Origin: Chiridota heheva
Lineage: Eukaryota; Echinodermata; Holothuroidea; Apodida; Chiridotidae
DNA: 64,000 nucleotides
Reading direction: 5' to 3'
Assembly (NCBI GenBank): GCA_020152595.1
Contig: JAIGNY010003269.1
Coordinates: 62,001 to 126,000, forward strand
Position 1 is the stretch's first letter, and every line of letters starts with the position of its first letter. A model generated the notes under the pieces. The model was not told the origin of the DNA. It ran no database searches and worked only from the letters and a program-made list of their open reading frames with translations. Positions 22,387-33,606 of this stretch are shown here, in pieces. Made by a program: the position numbers and the translations under genes.

Positions 22387-23168
22387 CAAGGCTGTTGGAA
22401 GGAACTCGGGGCAAGGGGGCACAGAAATTGAGGGGTACTTTTCATTTTCAAAAGGGGGCACTTCTGTCAGTTTTCAGATAAGTGGGGACATGTGCCCTGT
22501 CTCCCAGTTCCTACACATATGGTTTGAGCATAGGTAGGATTTCAGGGAGCAAAGGGGCATTTTTCCCACCTCTACTTTTTTCCAAATGTATACTTTTATA
22601 CAGTGATTTTTTTGTATCTTAGCGTGTGATTTTGTCCCCCCATCCACTTTTAACTCATCCCCCTTCCCCCTTCGGTAGGCAAATCCCACCTATGGGTTTG
22701 AGATTGGTGGGCCAGGGCCAGTGTTAGCAATTGCCCACCAGGCAAATAGGTAAAAGGCCTACTTTGGAAAATCATTTCTTTGAAACTTATTGGGTGCCAT
22801 GGCCCCTTCCACCACAGCCCCAGTGTCGGGGCCCCTGGTAAATGACATGCGTTAATTGTGTCAAATAAATACTGAATGAATGTTACATCTTTTATGTACT
22901 ATGTACTATGTACGATTTGTGAGTGAGTGGATTTCTAGTTGTCTTCAAGCTTCAAAAATGACATAGAATAATTTCATATAACTTTCAAAAGGGCATCTCC
23001 TTCCCTCTTCACCCCGCTTAACAAACTTTCTGAAGTAATTAAGTAAACACATTCTGTGGGTTTCTAATACTCTCAATATATTGAGATTTCAGCATTGTTC
23101 AGTGCAGTTGGCTTCTTTCATGCCCATAAGTGGGTGGCTCCAGTTGCCCCATGGTTCCAACATCGCTG
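22387..23168 (+). mobile_element. hAT-like element, family copy A, with nested MITE
   Basis: The ends are CAAGGCTGTTGGAA and TTCCAACATCGCTG, imperfect inverted repeats. Flanks are ACTGTAAAG on the left and ACTGTAAG on the right, an 8-bp duplication with a one-base indel. The body aligns with copy B (60924-61687) in direct orientation and copy C (29104-29913) in inverse orientation. Shared words include GGGCAAGGGGG, TTCCTACACATATGGTTTGAG, GTCAAATAAATACT and GTGAGTGAGT. It has no coding capacity, so it is a non-autonomous hAT-type family. Confidence 0.75.
22529..22694. mobile_element. CATAGG-family MITE nested in hAT-like copy A
   Basis: The ends CATAGGTAGGATTT and AAATCCCACCTATG are inverted repeats. 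The 8-bp direct repeats GGTTTGAG lie at 22521-22528 and 22695-22702. The same MITE sits at the same site with the same duplication in copy B, so the insertion predates the spread of this subfamily. Confidence 0.85.
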
Positions 23169-24355
23169 ACTGTAAGAAGTCAAAACAAACTTACAAAGAC
23201 TATAACATCATGACTTTTCCTCAAAGGGAACACCATAGGTGTAGAATGCGGTGATCACAGAGTGAGTATCCCCACCTCAAACGTATAAATTCTGGAAAAT
23301 TTAGATACCAAATTCTGTCAGATCTTGCCATGGCCCCCTCCAACTGTTGAATCAAGTCGCAATGATAAGTCTAGGGAACTGCTATTTGATTAGTGTTTTC
23401 ATGAAGGAACAGAAAGTATAAATACATACCATGTACAACAATGATAATGAACCCATTCTTTCTGTTAATTTGACTCACAGCATCAATGAATGCAAAATTA
23501 AAAAATCAATGCTTGACATTTTCCTGCATTATATTTTGCTTTGAGAAGACATTTGCACACTAGAAGGTCACCTTCACTTAAGACGATTTGAATTCATGTT
23601 GAATCACATGATGAAGACACACAGCGTTCTCTTCAGTTTGTTCTTAATGAACGTGTAAGTTCACAAGAAATTATACATCTGTCAGGTGTTAATTTACAAT
23701 TGAACAATAAATTAATAAAATGTCAATTACTTTTTAAAGTAGGATGTGATATTACAATGTATTACATGAAAAAATGATACTTGCAAATGTCCTATTTTTA
23801 CATTCATCGTGTCTAAAGTTTTGTTAAATAAGCTCTTATTTAAATTAATTATAAACAAAGTTGATGGGTGACTTCAAATTAAGACAGTTTCTAGAAATAC
23901 AAACTAGAAATATGATATTTAAAAAATGACAGGTTTGCAGGAGGAACAATTACTGTTCTCTACCCATTTACTATAATGTACATGTAATACAAAAAAATGA
24001 AGGTTGTTAGATTATTAATGCAGGGCTGTTGTTAAAGTGTGCAAGGGCCCCTTGCTTTTGTGGAGCCCTGCAAATGGTTCAGAGCCGATGTTAAACTGTC
24101 TAAAATCTCATCCCTCATCTCCGGTAAAACTTGATGACCTTTTGTTTGCTTTTGGAACATTCCAGGCCACCTTGGACATAGAATTTAACATCCATTATGC
24201 GTAATTCATGTAAGAGACAATATCTGGCCTATAAATGAAGATTAATCTTCCCATAATTCATACATCACAATTTGGCAAGACAATTGCAAATTAACACTTA
24301 AAAGTTCAAAAAGGTTTTAAAAGGTATGTTGATAAATTATTTTGTTATTTACATG
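23169..24355. other. Non-coding stretch, no gene seen
   Basis: This is AT-rich sequence with no frame, motif or repeat I can assign. Confidence 0.5.
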
Positions 24356-24784
24356 CAATGGCATCCTAGGGGGGTATTGGGGCTTAACCCCCTAAATTCA
24401 TAGTCCCCTAAATTTTGTCAAAGCCATAAATATAATCTATTGAAATATCAAAGGAATCGTAGGTTGCAGAAATGTTAGCATTTCTTATAAATATCAACTA
24501 AATTATCGTTAATTTTTGACCAAAACTCTGCAACTGTGCTTAAAAAAAAATCCTCTATTTTGGACTAGAGAATTGTCAATTTTGGACCAAGATCTTCAAT
24601 TTTGGGCCAAAAATCTCAAATTTTAGACTAAACATTTCCAATTTTAACCCAAAAGTTTCACTTTTGAACCAAAAATCTGCAATTTTGGACCATGATCTGG
24701 AGGTGAACATAATAAGATGTGTTTTTGAGGAGTAAGCCCCCCTTCCCCCTTCCAAAAAAAGAACTAAAGCTAAACACGCCCCTG
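24356..24784. mobile_element. hAT-like element with degenerate T-rich internal repeats
   Basis: The left end is CAATGGCATCCTAGGGG. The right end, TAAACACGCCCCTG, is the typical inverted CAGGGGCGTG terminus. Flanks TTTACATG (24348-24355) and CTTACATG (24785-24792) match at seven of eight bases, a near-intact 8-bp duplication. The middle (24540-24710) is a degenerate repeat of about 20 bp around CAATTTTGGACCAAAAATCT. There is no transposase. Confidence 0.65.
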
Positions 24785-24792
24785 CTTACATG

Positions 24793-25849
24793 GTATTTGT
24801 CAAATTTTAGCATTAATTTTACCTGTTTGTCTGTAGACCTTTAACAACACTTTTCTTTCCCAGTTAATTCACTCTCTGTGTATGAATTTAGTAGTTGGAT
24901 GCTTTTTTTCATATCTATTTTTAATTTTATTCGCCTAGAAAGAATTTGACCTTCAAATTGTTTTTGAATACATAGATGTAATAAACCATTTTGTGCAGAT
25001 CTGAGATCTGAACAAACCTTTTGTGCTAATCTGAATTTGAATAGCTAATTAGAATTGTCCATCATTTGTAGACAAGCAAAACTAAATGTGCATTTACATT
25101 ATGCGTACTAAGTGTTCCAATTCTGTTGCTACTGAATTTGAGAATTTTAAAGCAAGAATATTCACAACAATTCGTATCTTTGCAAATGCCTATGATATTT
25201 GATAGTGTGAAGAAAAACAATTGTTGTAAGAATCTTGCCGTAATTCCATGTAGGGCAGTGGAGCAAGAGATGCTTGATCACTATTCAGAGGCAGAATGTT
25301 CAATATACCTCACAATTTTTGATTTTTGCATGATGCCTCTACTTTCAGCATCTTCTATATTTGTGTATTTAGTGTCAGAGTGTTTCTAACCCCCACCCCC
25401 TGCCTCCTTCCCCTCAAAAATAAATTTAAAATATGCCATTTCACTGTCTTGCAATTGGATAATCCAGAACTGGATTTATTACCAGGTAGCTTCTACACCT
25501 TTTTAAAGCTGCAAGAAAAGTCGGTATAGGAGTTAAAGAGGAAGGCTTATCTCAGTCATATTGTGCAATGAGATGCGAACATTCGTCTTCACTTCCAGTA
25601 GTGAACACAAGATCCATGCGCTGTCTGTTTGTAGTCAGACAGCTGTGGCACGGCACGTTGTGTGTGTCGAGTTTGATGCACAGTGCATACGTTACTGTGA
25701 CAAGAATCTTAGGTTTTCATCAATGCGTTAATGTCAGAAAGAAAAAGCGAAAGTGAAATATTAGTATTATAATACTGACAATAGTAGTCACTAGATGAAA
25801 ATTACTGAGAAAAAAAAAGAAGATAAATGCAAAAATCGAATTCAATGAT
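24793..25849. other. Non-coding stretch, no gene seen
   Basis: Several open frames of 60-87 codons occur, but none shows a domain, a splice context or consistent composition. I assign nothing. Confidence 0.5.
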
Positions 25850-25932
25850 TCTACCGGGGGCTCGAACTCACTACTGTTGGTTTGAAAAAAATCTGTAACC
25901 CTGGATACCCTTAAACCAACTGGGCTATTACA
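25850..25932 (-). repeat. tRNA-derived SINE head or tRNA-like pseudogene
   Basis: On the minus strand an A-box-like TAGCCCAGTTGGTTTAAGG lies near 25928-25910 and a B-box-like AGTTCGAGCCC near 25869-25859. Spacing and order are those of an internal RNA polymerase III promoter. The cloverleaf stems are poor and a T-rich insert lies where the anticodon arm should be, so it is not a functional tRNA gene. Downstream minus-strand DNA is T-rich. A SINE head or tRNA pseudogene is the best reading; no flanking duplication was found. Confidence 0.5.
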
Positions 25933-26710
25933 TATGTTGACCTTTACAGCATTTGTAATTAATATATACAGTACCTTGAAATAAGAGACAACAAATCCTG
26001 CAGCAATTGGTTGAAATTTCAACCAATCAAACTATTTGAATGGAATTCTAAATATTGTGTAGATATGACAATTTACCTCTTTTAAATATTAACATCTTTT
26101 TACATTTTGCTGAAAGACTGGGAGTCACTTGAAACAGTTATGGTCTACAAAACATAAAGAGATATTATTTCATTGTAGTGAAAAGTATGTAAATTGCAGA
26201 AATTCTGTCCAAAATGTAGCTAAGAAAGCATAGCAATAGAATTTGTGCAATTTACTGAGTGTAAATGCAAATAAAATGAACAACAATAAGTGCTTTGTAG
26301 ATCAATTGGGCCCTGCAGGGGTAAAGTAAAGCTATTATATCTTGAGGTGGTAGAGCAATAAAACCTGGGCCTCTTACTGGGATTTCATGAAGTACTCCAG
26401 GATTGTAAAATCACATCAAGTGTTCTGCCAAATAAATGGAACAATGTTGTGTAATGAAACCAGTCTGGTACTTTTCTTAAGTTCTATTCTTTGACATTCC
26501 TTACATTTTTGAATGAATTGAGGGGGAAATAACTTACTCTTTGGACATGATTCTCTTTTCAGAATTCTTTGACTCCAAATTTAAAGTTTCAAAAGAAATC
26601 ACAGCTGAAATTGTAGAAAAATCTAACAAGGACCGAACAGTGACTTGGATAACAAATCCCTGCTTGCAGTCTGACATTGCTACTTTATGTTGCTTTGAAG
26701 TTTGAACACT
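25933..26710. other. Non-coding stretch
   Basis: No gene is recognised. A GAGGTGGTAGAGCA word near 26344 resembles a tRNA D-arm but has no B-box partner, so I do not call it. Confidence 0.5.
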
Positions 26711-26712
26711 TA

Positions 26713-27312
26713 CCTTTACAGAAATATTACCTCGCAGCAAGCTTGAGGCACGCTTGCGGCACGTCTTGTGGCACGTCTTGCGGCACGTCTTGCGGCACGT
26801 CTTGCGGCGCGCTTGCGGCGCGCTTGCTGCGCGCTTGCGGCGCGCTTGCGGCGCGCTTGCTGCGCGCTTGCTGCGCGCTTGCTGCACGCTTGCTGCACGC
26901 TTGCTGCACGCTTGCTGCACGCTTGCTGCACGCTTGCTGCACGCTTGCTGCACGCTTGCTGCACGCTTGCTGGACAAGCTAACATTTTTAGATTACGCAT
27001 TGGCGTGCTGCAAGCATGCTACAAGCAAGTATTTGGAACAAATGAGCTTCCGCAAGCTAGCAAAACTATCTGCAAGCTTGAACAAGCTAGCAAAACTGTT
27101 GGCAAGCTTCCACAAGCTAACAAATATTTTATGCTCACTTGCATGAGCTAATGTTAGCTTGCACAAGCTAGCAAGCTATACTAACTTGCAGCGCACTTGC
27201 TGCAAGCTTGCAGCATGTTTGCAGCATGCTTGCGGAAGCTCAAAATGCAAAAAAAAAAGCTAAAAATGTTAGCTTGTCGCAAGCGGGCGTCAAGCTAAAA
27301 TTTCTGTAAGGG
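26713..27312. mobile_element. 600-bp TA-flanked MITE filled with GCTTGC repeats
   Basis: The left end CCTTTACAGAAATATTA and the right end TAAAATTTCTGTAAGGG form inverted repeats of about 17 bp (14 matching). TA dinucleotides lie at 26711-26712 and 27313-27314, consistent with a Tc1/mariner-type TA duplication. Nearly all the interior derives from AGCTTGC/GCTTGC words: a regular 11-bp minisatellite at 26752-26972, then a scrambled region with many AAGCTAGCA and GCAAGCTT words in both orientations. No transposase is present. Superfamily assignment rests on the TA flank only. Confidence 0.65.
26752..26972. repeat. 11-bp minisatellite inside the MITE
   Basis: About 20 tandem copies of CGCTTGCTGCA and its CGCTTGCGGCG/TCTTGCGGCAC variants lie here. 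Variant types are blocked along the array (GGCAC, then GGCG, then GCTGCA), indicating stepwise local expansion. Open frames across it (Ala/Arg/Leu or Ser/Lys/Gln-rich) are artefacts. Confidence 0.95.
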
Positions 27313-27314
27313 TA

Positions 27315-28089
27315 CCAACAAGCAGACTTTTATAAGGTCTAGTGGCATGCAGGGATGTAGCCAACTAGGGGGAGTAATCATAGAATGGTCGCTCCTCTTT
27401 CCCTGGTTTTGGTTGTTGTTTTTTTGCAGCTTGATAAATAACTGTAGCAGTTTAACTATGGCATGTATGGGCTTCTGAGCTAGTATTGCAAGTTATCTGA
27501 AAAATTTGAAAATTAAGGTTAATTTTTCAAAGAATCAGTCACTATTCTGAAAAAAATCACCTAATTTCAAACCCTTTAAAAAACTGGAAATAAAACTTAA
27601 GGTCAGCCCCAACAATTTGGGTACATGGTTCCAAAGCAAAGAGAGTTCACCCCCCCTCCCCTTCCCCCTCCCTCCCCCACTGATTTGGGCTATAAATTAG
27701 GTTTGGAAAAATAAAAAAACTATTAAAAGCCAAGAATGGCTAAATAGCCCAAATCGGCTATTTCAACCATATAGCACGATTCAATCTCTGGCTATAAAAT
27801 CACCAAAGTGTTAATAACTCACTGATAAAATACACCTTGCATGAGTCCGGAGTAGATTGCATCAGACGCATGACCAGGCGGCTTGCAGTAATTTTATACA
27901 CAGTAACTTGTTTGTTTGCAAGGCTACAGACTATATGACTCTAACCAGGGAGTTGGAATAGCAGGGAGTTGTTGATCTTAACAACTCCCTGCTCTAACCT
28001 ATGCATAAACCCAGCACCTTTTTAAAGAAATTCTTAGTGGTGGAGTGGGAATAAGGGTGCCAATACACAAAACGGACCTTTTCGATAAT
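27315..28089. other. Non-coding stretch with one palindrome
   Basis: No gene is seen. CAGGGATGTAGCCAACTAGG near 27350 resembles a hAT left end, but I cannot find its partner. C-rich sequence lies at 27648-27680. The palindrome at 27960-27993 is listed separately. Confidence 0.5.
27960..27993. repeat. Palindrome with GGGAGTTGTT arms
   Basis: The arms AGCAGGGAGTTGTT and AACAACTCCCTGCT are perfectly complementary around a six-base centre (GATCTT). A single CCAGGGAGTTGG half-copy lies 15 bp upstream. The arms match the core of the palindrome at 16475-16505. Confidence 0.85.
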
Positions 28090-28640
28090 TTTTTGACTTG
28101 TTACATGCCCCCACTCCTGGGTAACTTTTGCTTTCTTTTCGGAAATTTCTTTTTGCTTCATATCCAGACAATTTTCTTCGATTTCAGAACATTTTCGTGA
28201 AATTTTCTTACATTTTTGGGTGGTTTTCTTCAATTTCTAGGAATTTTTTGTAAAATCATGCTTATTTTCGGGAACTCTTTGGCCAATTAGAGGGTAATTT
28301 CCTTCAGTTCCAGACAATTTTCTTCGATTTTAAAACATTTTCGTGATTTTTTTTTTAAATTTTGGGTATTATTTTGTTATTTCCAGAAAAATTTCTTTAA
28401 TTATCTGAAAACTTGCACATTTTCGGGAATTTTGCTCAATTTCTGGAATTTTGACAAATTTTCAGGAATTGTTACTTATTTACTTACATTTTGCTTATTT
28501 TCGAAAAATCTTCCTCACTTTCGGTAATTTTTGGCCAATTCAGAGTTAATTTTTTTCATTTCTGGACAAATTCTTTCGATTATTAGAAATATTTTCTTCC
28601 TTTTTGGGAAAACCAGCATTTTCTGTGTTGGGTATCTTAA
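28090..28640. repeat. Degenerate T-rich tandem repeat, about 20-bp period
   Basis: Repeated variants of TTTTCGGGAATTTT, TTTCTTCAATTTC and CAGACAATTTTCTTCGATTT run for about 550 bp with poor phase. The same vocabulary occurs at 24540-24710 and 32040-32200, where it lies inside hAT-like elements. Here I could not define element ends. Confidence 0.65.
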
Positions 28641-29103
28641 AGGATTCAGGTAAGTCAAGTAAGATCCATCTTAAATTAAAGAAGACTTCAAAAGAAAGTT
28701 TAAAGATCGTTTTAGTTATGTTTTGTTATAATGATTGCTACTTTGAAATGTATTTTAGGCCTAGATGCTATTATTGATTAATTGTGATTCATCAATTGCA
28801 ATAATTAATTATTTGCTCAGAATGGCTAATATATTATCAATATAGTTAAAATTATGTCTTGTTGCAAGGATGTAAAATCCATCTTGATTTTATACAAAAG
28901 TATTTTGCTGTTGGTAGTCTGTTTATGATTTCTATTTCACTTAAAAGCAAACTTTGTTAATAAAAATTGCATCATATTGATGTTGAGGCTTAGCTTTTTT
29001 AGCTTACTTGAAAAAACAGTTTTCACATATTCAAAGATATTAAAGCGCCCATATGCTGTGGGACAACTAGAGTCCTGTGGGCCCATAGGGATTTTGGCCT
29101 CTG
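28641..29103. other. Non-coding stretch
   Basis: This is AT-rich DNA without recognisable features. Confidence 0.5.
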
Positions 29104-29913
29104 CAGCGATGTTGGAACCACGGCAGCAAGGGAGGGGGCACTGCCATTGGCCCTAGAGTAAGGGGCAGATTGTGCCCTTTGGAAATTGTGTGGACGGAGG
29201 CAGGAGTTGCCCTTTTAAAAGTTGTCTGGATCCTGTGGGCGGACCAGTCTAGAAGGAGGCGCCCTTTCGAAACTTATTTGAAGTTATTCTAGGTCATTCT
29301 TCAAGCTTGAAAACAAATAGATATCCACTCACTCACAAATACTACAAAATACATAGAAGTTACATACATTTAGTATTCATTTGACATAATTAAAGCATAA
29401 CAATTTACCAGGGGCACCACCAACACTGTGGTCCGTAGTGAGAGAAGGTATGCCCCTAAAAAATTTCTAAGCAGACCTCTGTGGCAGTGTGGTAAAGCTT
29501 CAGCTTTCCAATCTAGCATCCTGGGTTTGATTCCCGGTGGATCTCCAACCAGTGCTCCACAACTGGTTAATAAAACAGCCGTCACGGTTGGCGTCTTGAG
29601 GTAAATACTCCAATGGAGTTCTGTTGGGACGTTATAAACCTTGGTAAACCTAAACCTAAGCAGCAATTTTGAAAAGAAGCCTTTTACTTGTTCGCCCAAT
29701 GGGTAATTGTCAACATTGGTCCTGGCTTCCCAATCTTTAAACCCATAGGCAGAATTTGCCTACCGAAAGTGTGAGAAAGTGACAAGCAAAAACTGTCAAC
29801 TGACAAGAGTGCCCCTTTTTAAATGAAATGTGCCCCTCAATTACTGTCAAAAAATGCAAATGAACTTGATTTTCTGCTTTCTCCATTTCCTCAAGTTCCT
29901 CCCGACACCTCTG
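29104..29913 (-). mobile_element. hAT-like element, family copy C, interrupted by a SINE
   Basis: This is the inverse-orientation copy of the family at 22387 and 60924. It runs from CAGCGATGTTGGAACC to the far end at GACACCTCTG, with the shared GCCCCTCAATTACTGTCAAAA block near 29824-29850. The flanking octamers are GGCCTCTG and GCACTTTG, matching at five positions, so the duplication is decayed. A CATAGG-type MITE end remains at 29754 but most of that insert has been lost. A 181-bp SINE interrupts the copy at 29475-29655. Confidence 0.7.
29475..29655 (+). mobile_element. tRNA-derived SINE with 8-bp target duplication
   Basis: The plus strand begins with a tRNA-like head: A box TGGCAGTGTGGTAAAGC near 29481 and B box GGGTTTGATTCCC near 29523. 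A non-tRNA body follows with GGGACGTTATAAACC, and the end is AAACCTAAAC-rich. CTAAGCAG occurs at 29467-29474 and 29656-29663, a clear target duplication. Comparison with copies A and B shows that this segment is absent there, so it is an insertion. It would use a LINE reverse transcriptase in trans. Confidence 0.85.
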
Positions 29914-31963
29914 GCACTTTGGGTCCCATAACAAAGATATTGCAGTGTCATTGTTAGAGGTTAGTCCCAAATCGATTTTGCCCACGGCCTGTAACGATTA
30001 CCCACCCCTCCGGGCATTCCAAAACCTTTTGTTGTGCCACTACTAATCAAACTTGTATTCCTTTCCAAACAACCCAATGTAACTCCCCACCAACAAAAAC
30101 AGTCTTATACCCAGCCCCAAACCATATATTGTGCTACTACATGATTTATGTTCTAGCATCACAACGATATTAAAGCTCCCGCTTGCATTTCCGAAAATAA
30201 ACATCAAACATGTATTTCTTTCCTAACAACCCCAGCCCACTCGAAATCTCGATGCTCGAATTAATAACACACCAACAAAAACACAGACTTAATCACCCTC
30301 AAAATATGTTGAGCTACTACATCATTGATGTTCTAGTTTCTTGCTTCTTAACATATTTTCATGTAGCACTTAGCTATAGCTCAAACTGGTACAACAGTTT
30401 GAACAGGCTCTAAAGTCAAAAGATTGGCAAAGTATATTTAACTTTTCAATCAAATATTAAAGATCAGTGCCGTTGGGCATACAGTATCTCTTTGGCGAGA
30501 TGTTAGTACAGTGTGCGTGATTTGTATATGAAGCATACAAAACAAAAAATCAATGTTTACCACAAACTAATGGAATGACTATCAAATTCACTGGAAAAAC
30601 CAGTTCGGAATCATGTGTCCAAAAATACAGGATAGAGTTCATGAATAAATTTCACCAGCATTCACACACTGGAGAAGGAATTGATGCAACCTGAGTTATG
30701 GACCTGAATTTGAAGTGTTTTTGTTTCATTGTAGCAAAATATGAAATAAAAAAGTAAATATAATTCTAAGGAGAATTATACTCATATATATATTCATATT
30801 ATGTTATACTATATTACAATTATATTATACTGCGTCTTTGGTACCAGTTACGAGAAATAAATGTAGAAACACATATACATCAGAATTACATATTAGCACT
30901 CTCTAGAGTGCATACCTCCGCCCCATTGCAATTCCAACATGGCTAGAATATTTTTAGACTTCATTTGATCCCCATAGCCAATATAATCCACCTCATAAAT
31001 CCTAGGCCCACCATGCAAGATTCATCTCTTAAGTTTTGATCTGTAATGAACATTTGCAATCTAAATACTTCAAGATTCATCTAGTGACTGGATTTCCTTC
31101 AAGGCCATACCATTGTTTTCAGTTTTATTCAAGTGAAGCATCTTTGTTTGAGCTCTATTCAAGCAGGATTCACATTCCATCATGTTACATTTACAGCAGA
31201 AACCATTTGTATCATTTTCATTGATTCCAGAGAACATGATGTTAGGGTGCTAGCTAGACAAGTTTGAGTGCGGGCTTCAGTGACAATCCAGGGTGACCTA
31301 TTAGACCCTCCTCCATTGAAGAACTGTTCAAATTTAGTCCACTTCTATTGACAAATTGTCAATGGAAATATCATTATTATTATTTATTTTTATTTTTTTG
31401 GAATGCTAGAAGGATTTAAAAAATGTTTTATGTACAATGAGACTAGAAATTACAATGGATTTTCAATTGTCAAATACAAAAAAAGTACAAACATAAATAT
31501 GCTAGAAACTCTTTTCTCAATTCATCTCATTTCCCATTGTTATCCATCTTGCCCAAACTTTTTACCACTTTTATTTTCATTCCAGTATCGTTCGACGAAT
31601 GCCATACATTATTATAATTTGTTTCAACTTAAGATAACTAGCAGCTATTCCTATAAAATATGCAACAACTTTTGTCAATATCAAATCCCCCACAAATCCC
31701 AAGAATATAGATCAGTCCGTTATAATGTTAAGTGCGTATGAGGTTTAAGACAAATGTGATTGGTTACTTACATTTGGACCAGTCTATAAGCATGCCTTGG
31801 GCCCTTGGGGGTGTAATATTTACTTTGTTAAAGTTTGTGTGTATGGAAAGTGATGGACTTGGCAAGCTGCCAGCAGTGATTCATAATTAATACAATGACA
31901 CCCTTTAGAAAGGGCTGTCATGGCATTTTTTATTATTTTTTGTATAAGTAGTAATAAAGAAAG
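29914..31963. other. Non-coding stretch, no gene seen
   Basis: Two kilobases of AT-rich sequence. Open frames reach at most about 112 codons (31403-31741) and look random. A TA-rich run lies at 30780-30835. Confidence 0.5.
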
Positions 31964-32352
31964 CAGTGGCGTGTCTAAAGGAGGGCCCCCTAAAAAATCA
32001 TAGCCCCCTCCCCTAAAAAAAAACATTATTCAACTTCTGCGAAATTTTCATGAATTTTAAGGAAATCTTTCAATTTTCGGGAAATCTCCTTCATTTTGTG
32101 GGAAATTTCCTTCATTTTCGTGAAAAGCGTTTGAAGCTCTTCGGTGAAATCTTCTTTAATTTTTGGGAAATTTTCTTTAATTTTCAGGAAAATTCTTCAC
32201 TTTCCATACAGCACTATTAATTGGAAAAAATCTCAGGGAAGTGTTGAGAAAATCGAACAAAAGTTTTTCCTCAATTTTATTTCAATAATTTCACACTTTC
32301 ATCAATTGTCCTCCTAATCTGAAAACGACACAAAAAGCTAGACACAACCCTT
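31964..32352. mobile_element. Probable hAT-like element with degenerate T-rich repeats
   Basis: The left end CAGTGGCGTGTCTAAAGG is a classic hAT-type terminus. The right end CTAGACACAACCCTT matches its inverse at about 10 of 14 bases. The flanks AAAGAAAG and AAAAGAAA are similar but low-complexity. The interior (32040-32200) has the TTTTCGGGAAAT-type degenerate repeat also seen at 24.6 and 28.3 kb. Confidence 0.5.
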
Positions 32353-33270
32353 AAAAGAAAAAAACAAAGTTATGTGGGTTTTATTTTATTCATAATAAGA
32401 TAGAAAAGATACAATAAATAAAAGACAATCTGCAACTTGGTTCTCCTGAAATGAATTCTACCAGCCCCGAATTTGACAGGTTGCAAGATTACAGTATGTG
32501 ATGGATGCTAACAATTTCTTAACCTGTCAACTTAGCTCTTTATGTTTCAGAACCGCATCTGGTGTAGTCAACATTCTGACCGTATTATATTGCTATAGCC
32601 ACTACATGGCTGCAACACACAAGTTTTGCAAGTATTGCCTAGCATGTAGTGCCTCAGGCTACTGAGTGAGGTGTTTATCTCACTACATCCAGTGAGACTA
32701 GCCTCCTTCATTTCAAATAATATCATTCTCTTTCACTATCTCTTTGTGACTCTTCAAAAAATATTTTGGTGTAATAAAAAATTCTAATATGTTTCTGAAA
32801 CAGTGAAAATTGTCTAAATAATTCCATTCTTTATATCACTTTATAAACCCGGCTATTCAAGTATTGCATTGGCACCAAAGGTTTTCGTCTACATTCCTCA
32901 ACGTTGCCAATTTACATGACTTTTGCGAATAAAAACAACGTCATAAATTTCTATAAATAGTGTTGCTGAAATTGATTGTAGCATAGTAACATTAAAATAC
33001 AACCTTCAATAAATAGCACTTAATTTGGAGTCAATATTCTCTTCCTTTAATAAAATTTAAGATATAGTTCTCAATTAAAAGATGGTGGTTTTGAGTATGG
33101 AGTGTACAATACTAGACCTATTGCGTCCTGAGGGCCACAACAGAAAACGTGAACATGTGCATGTGGACATATATATTGGCAGCTACAGTAGACTTCAATT
33201 TGTTTTCTAACGGAGAGGGAGTACGGCAAATTAATAGGGTCACTTCATTGTTGTTAATGGCAATGATTAA
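32353..33270. other. Non-coding stretch
   Basis: No feature is recognised. Confidence 0.5.
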
Positions 33271-33363
33271 CCCTTACTCTACCACACGGCCGCTGTTTTG
33301 GGTGCCCCATCTTTGACCCCGCCTCCCAAGCACATTTTCAAAAAAGTGCTGTTAGAGTAAGGG
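33271..33363. mobile_element. piggyBac-like MITE, copy 1
   Basis: The ends CCCTTACTCTACCAC and GTTAGAGTAAGGG are inverted repeats, and TTAA flanks both sides (33267-33270, 33364-33367). TTAA duplications with CCC-type ends fit piggyBac-like elements. It is 93 bp long with no coding. Confidence 0.75.
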
Positions 33364-33506
33364 TTAATGAACCCGCGACAAGTGTGCCGACTCTAAAATA
33401 CATGCAGCATGGTCGGTGGGTGGCCCACCAGGTCACTGAAGTGGAACGAGCCCAACTCTGTTTGCTCGGAAGACAGAGGACCCTTCAATAATCAGCCTGT
33501 GATTAA

Positions 33507-33606
33507 CCCTAACTCTACCACGTAGCAATATTATCACCGTTGTGGGTGCCCCATCTTTAACCCACCTCCCGAGAACGTTTTCAAAAAAGTGCTGGTGCAG
33601 TAAGGG
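33507..33606. mobile_element. piggyBac-like MITE, copy 2
   Basis: This is a second copy of the preceding family in the same orientation, 100 bp long. It starts CCCTAACTCTACCACG, ends CAGTAAGGG and is flanked by TTAA (33503-33506, 33607-33610). It shares GGGTGCCCCATCTTT and TTTTCAAAAAAGTGCTG with copy 1. Confidence 0.75.

Noticed and set aside
26340-26380. tRNA D-arm-like word GAGGTGGTAGAGCA
   Set aside because: There is no B box at the right distance and no cloverleaf.
26534-27151. Ala/Arg/Leu-rich and Ser/Lys/Gln-rich frames
   Set aside because: They are created by the 11-bp GCTTGC repeat inside the MITE, and open frames exist on both strands.
27350-27380. Left end of another hAT-like element (CAGGGATGTAGCC)
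   Set aside because: No inverted partner or octamer duplication was found within reach.
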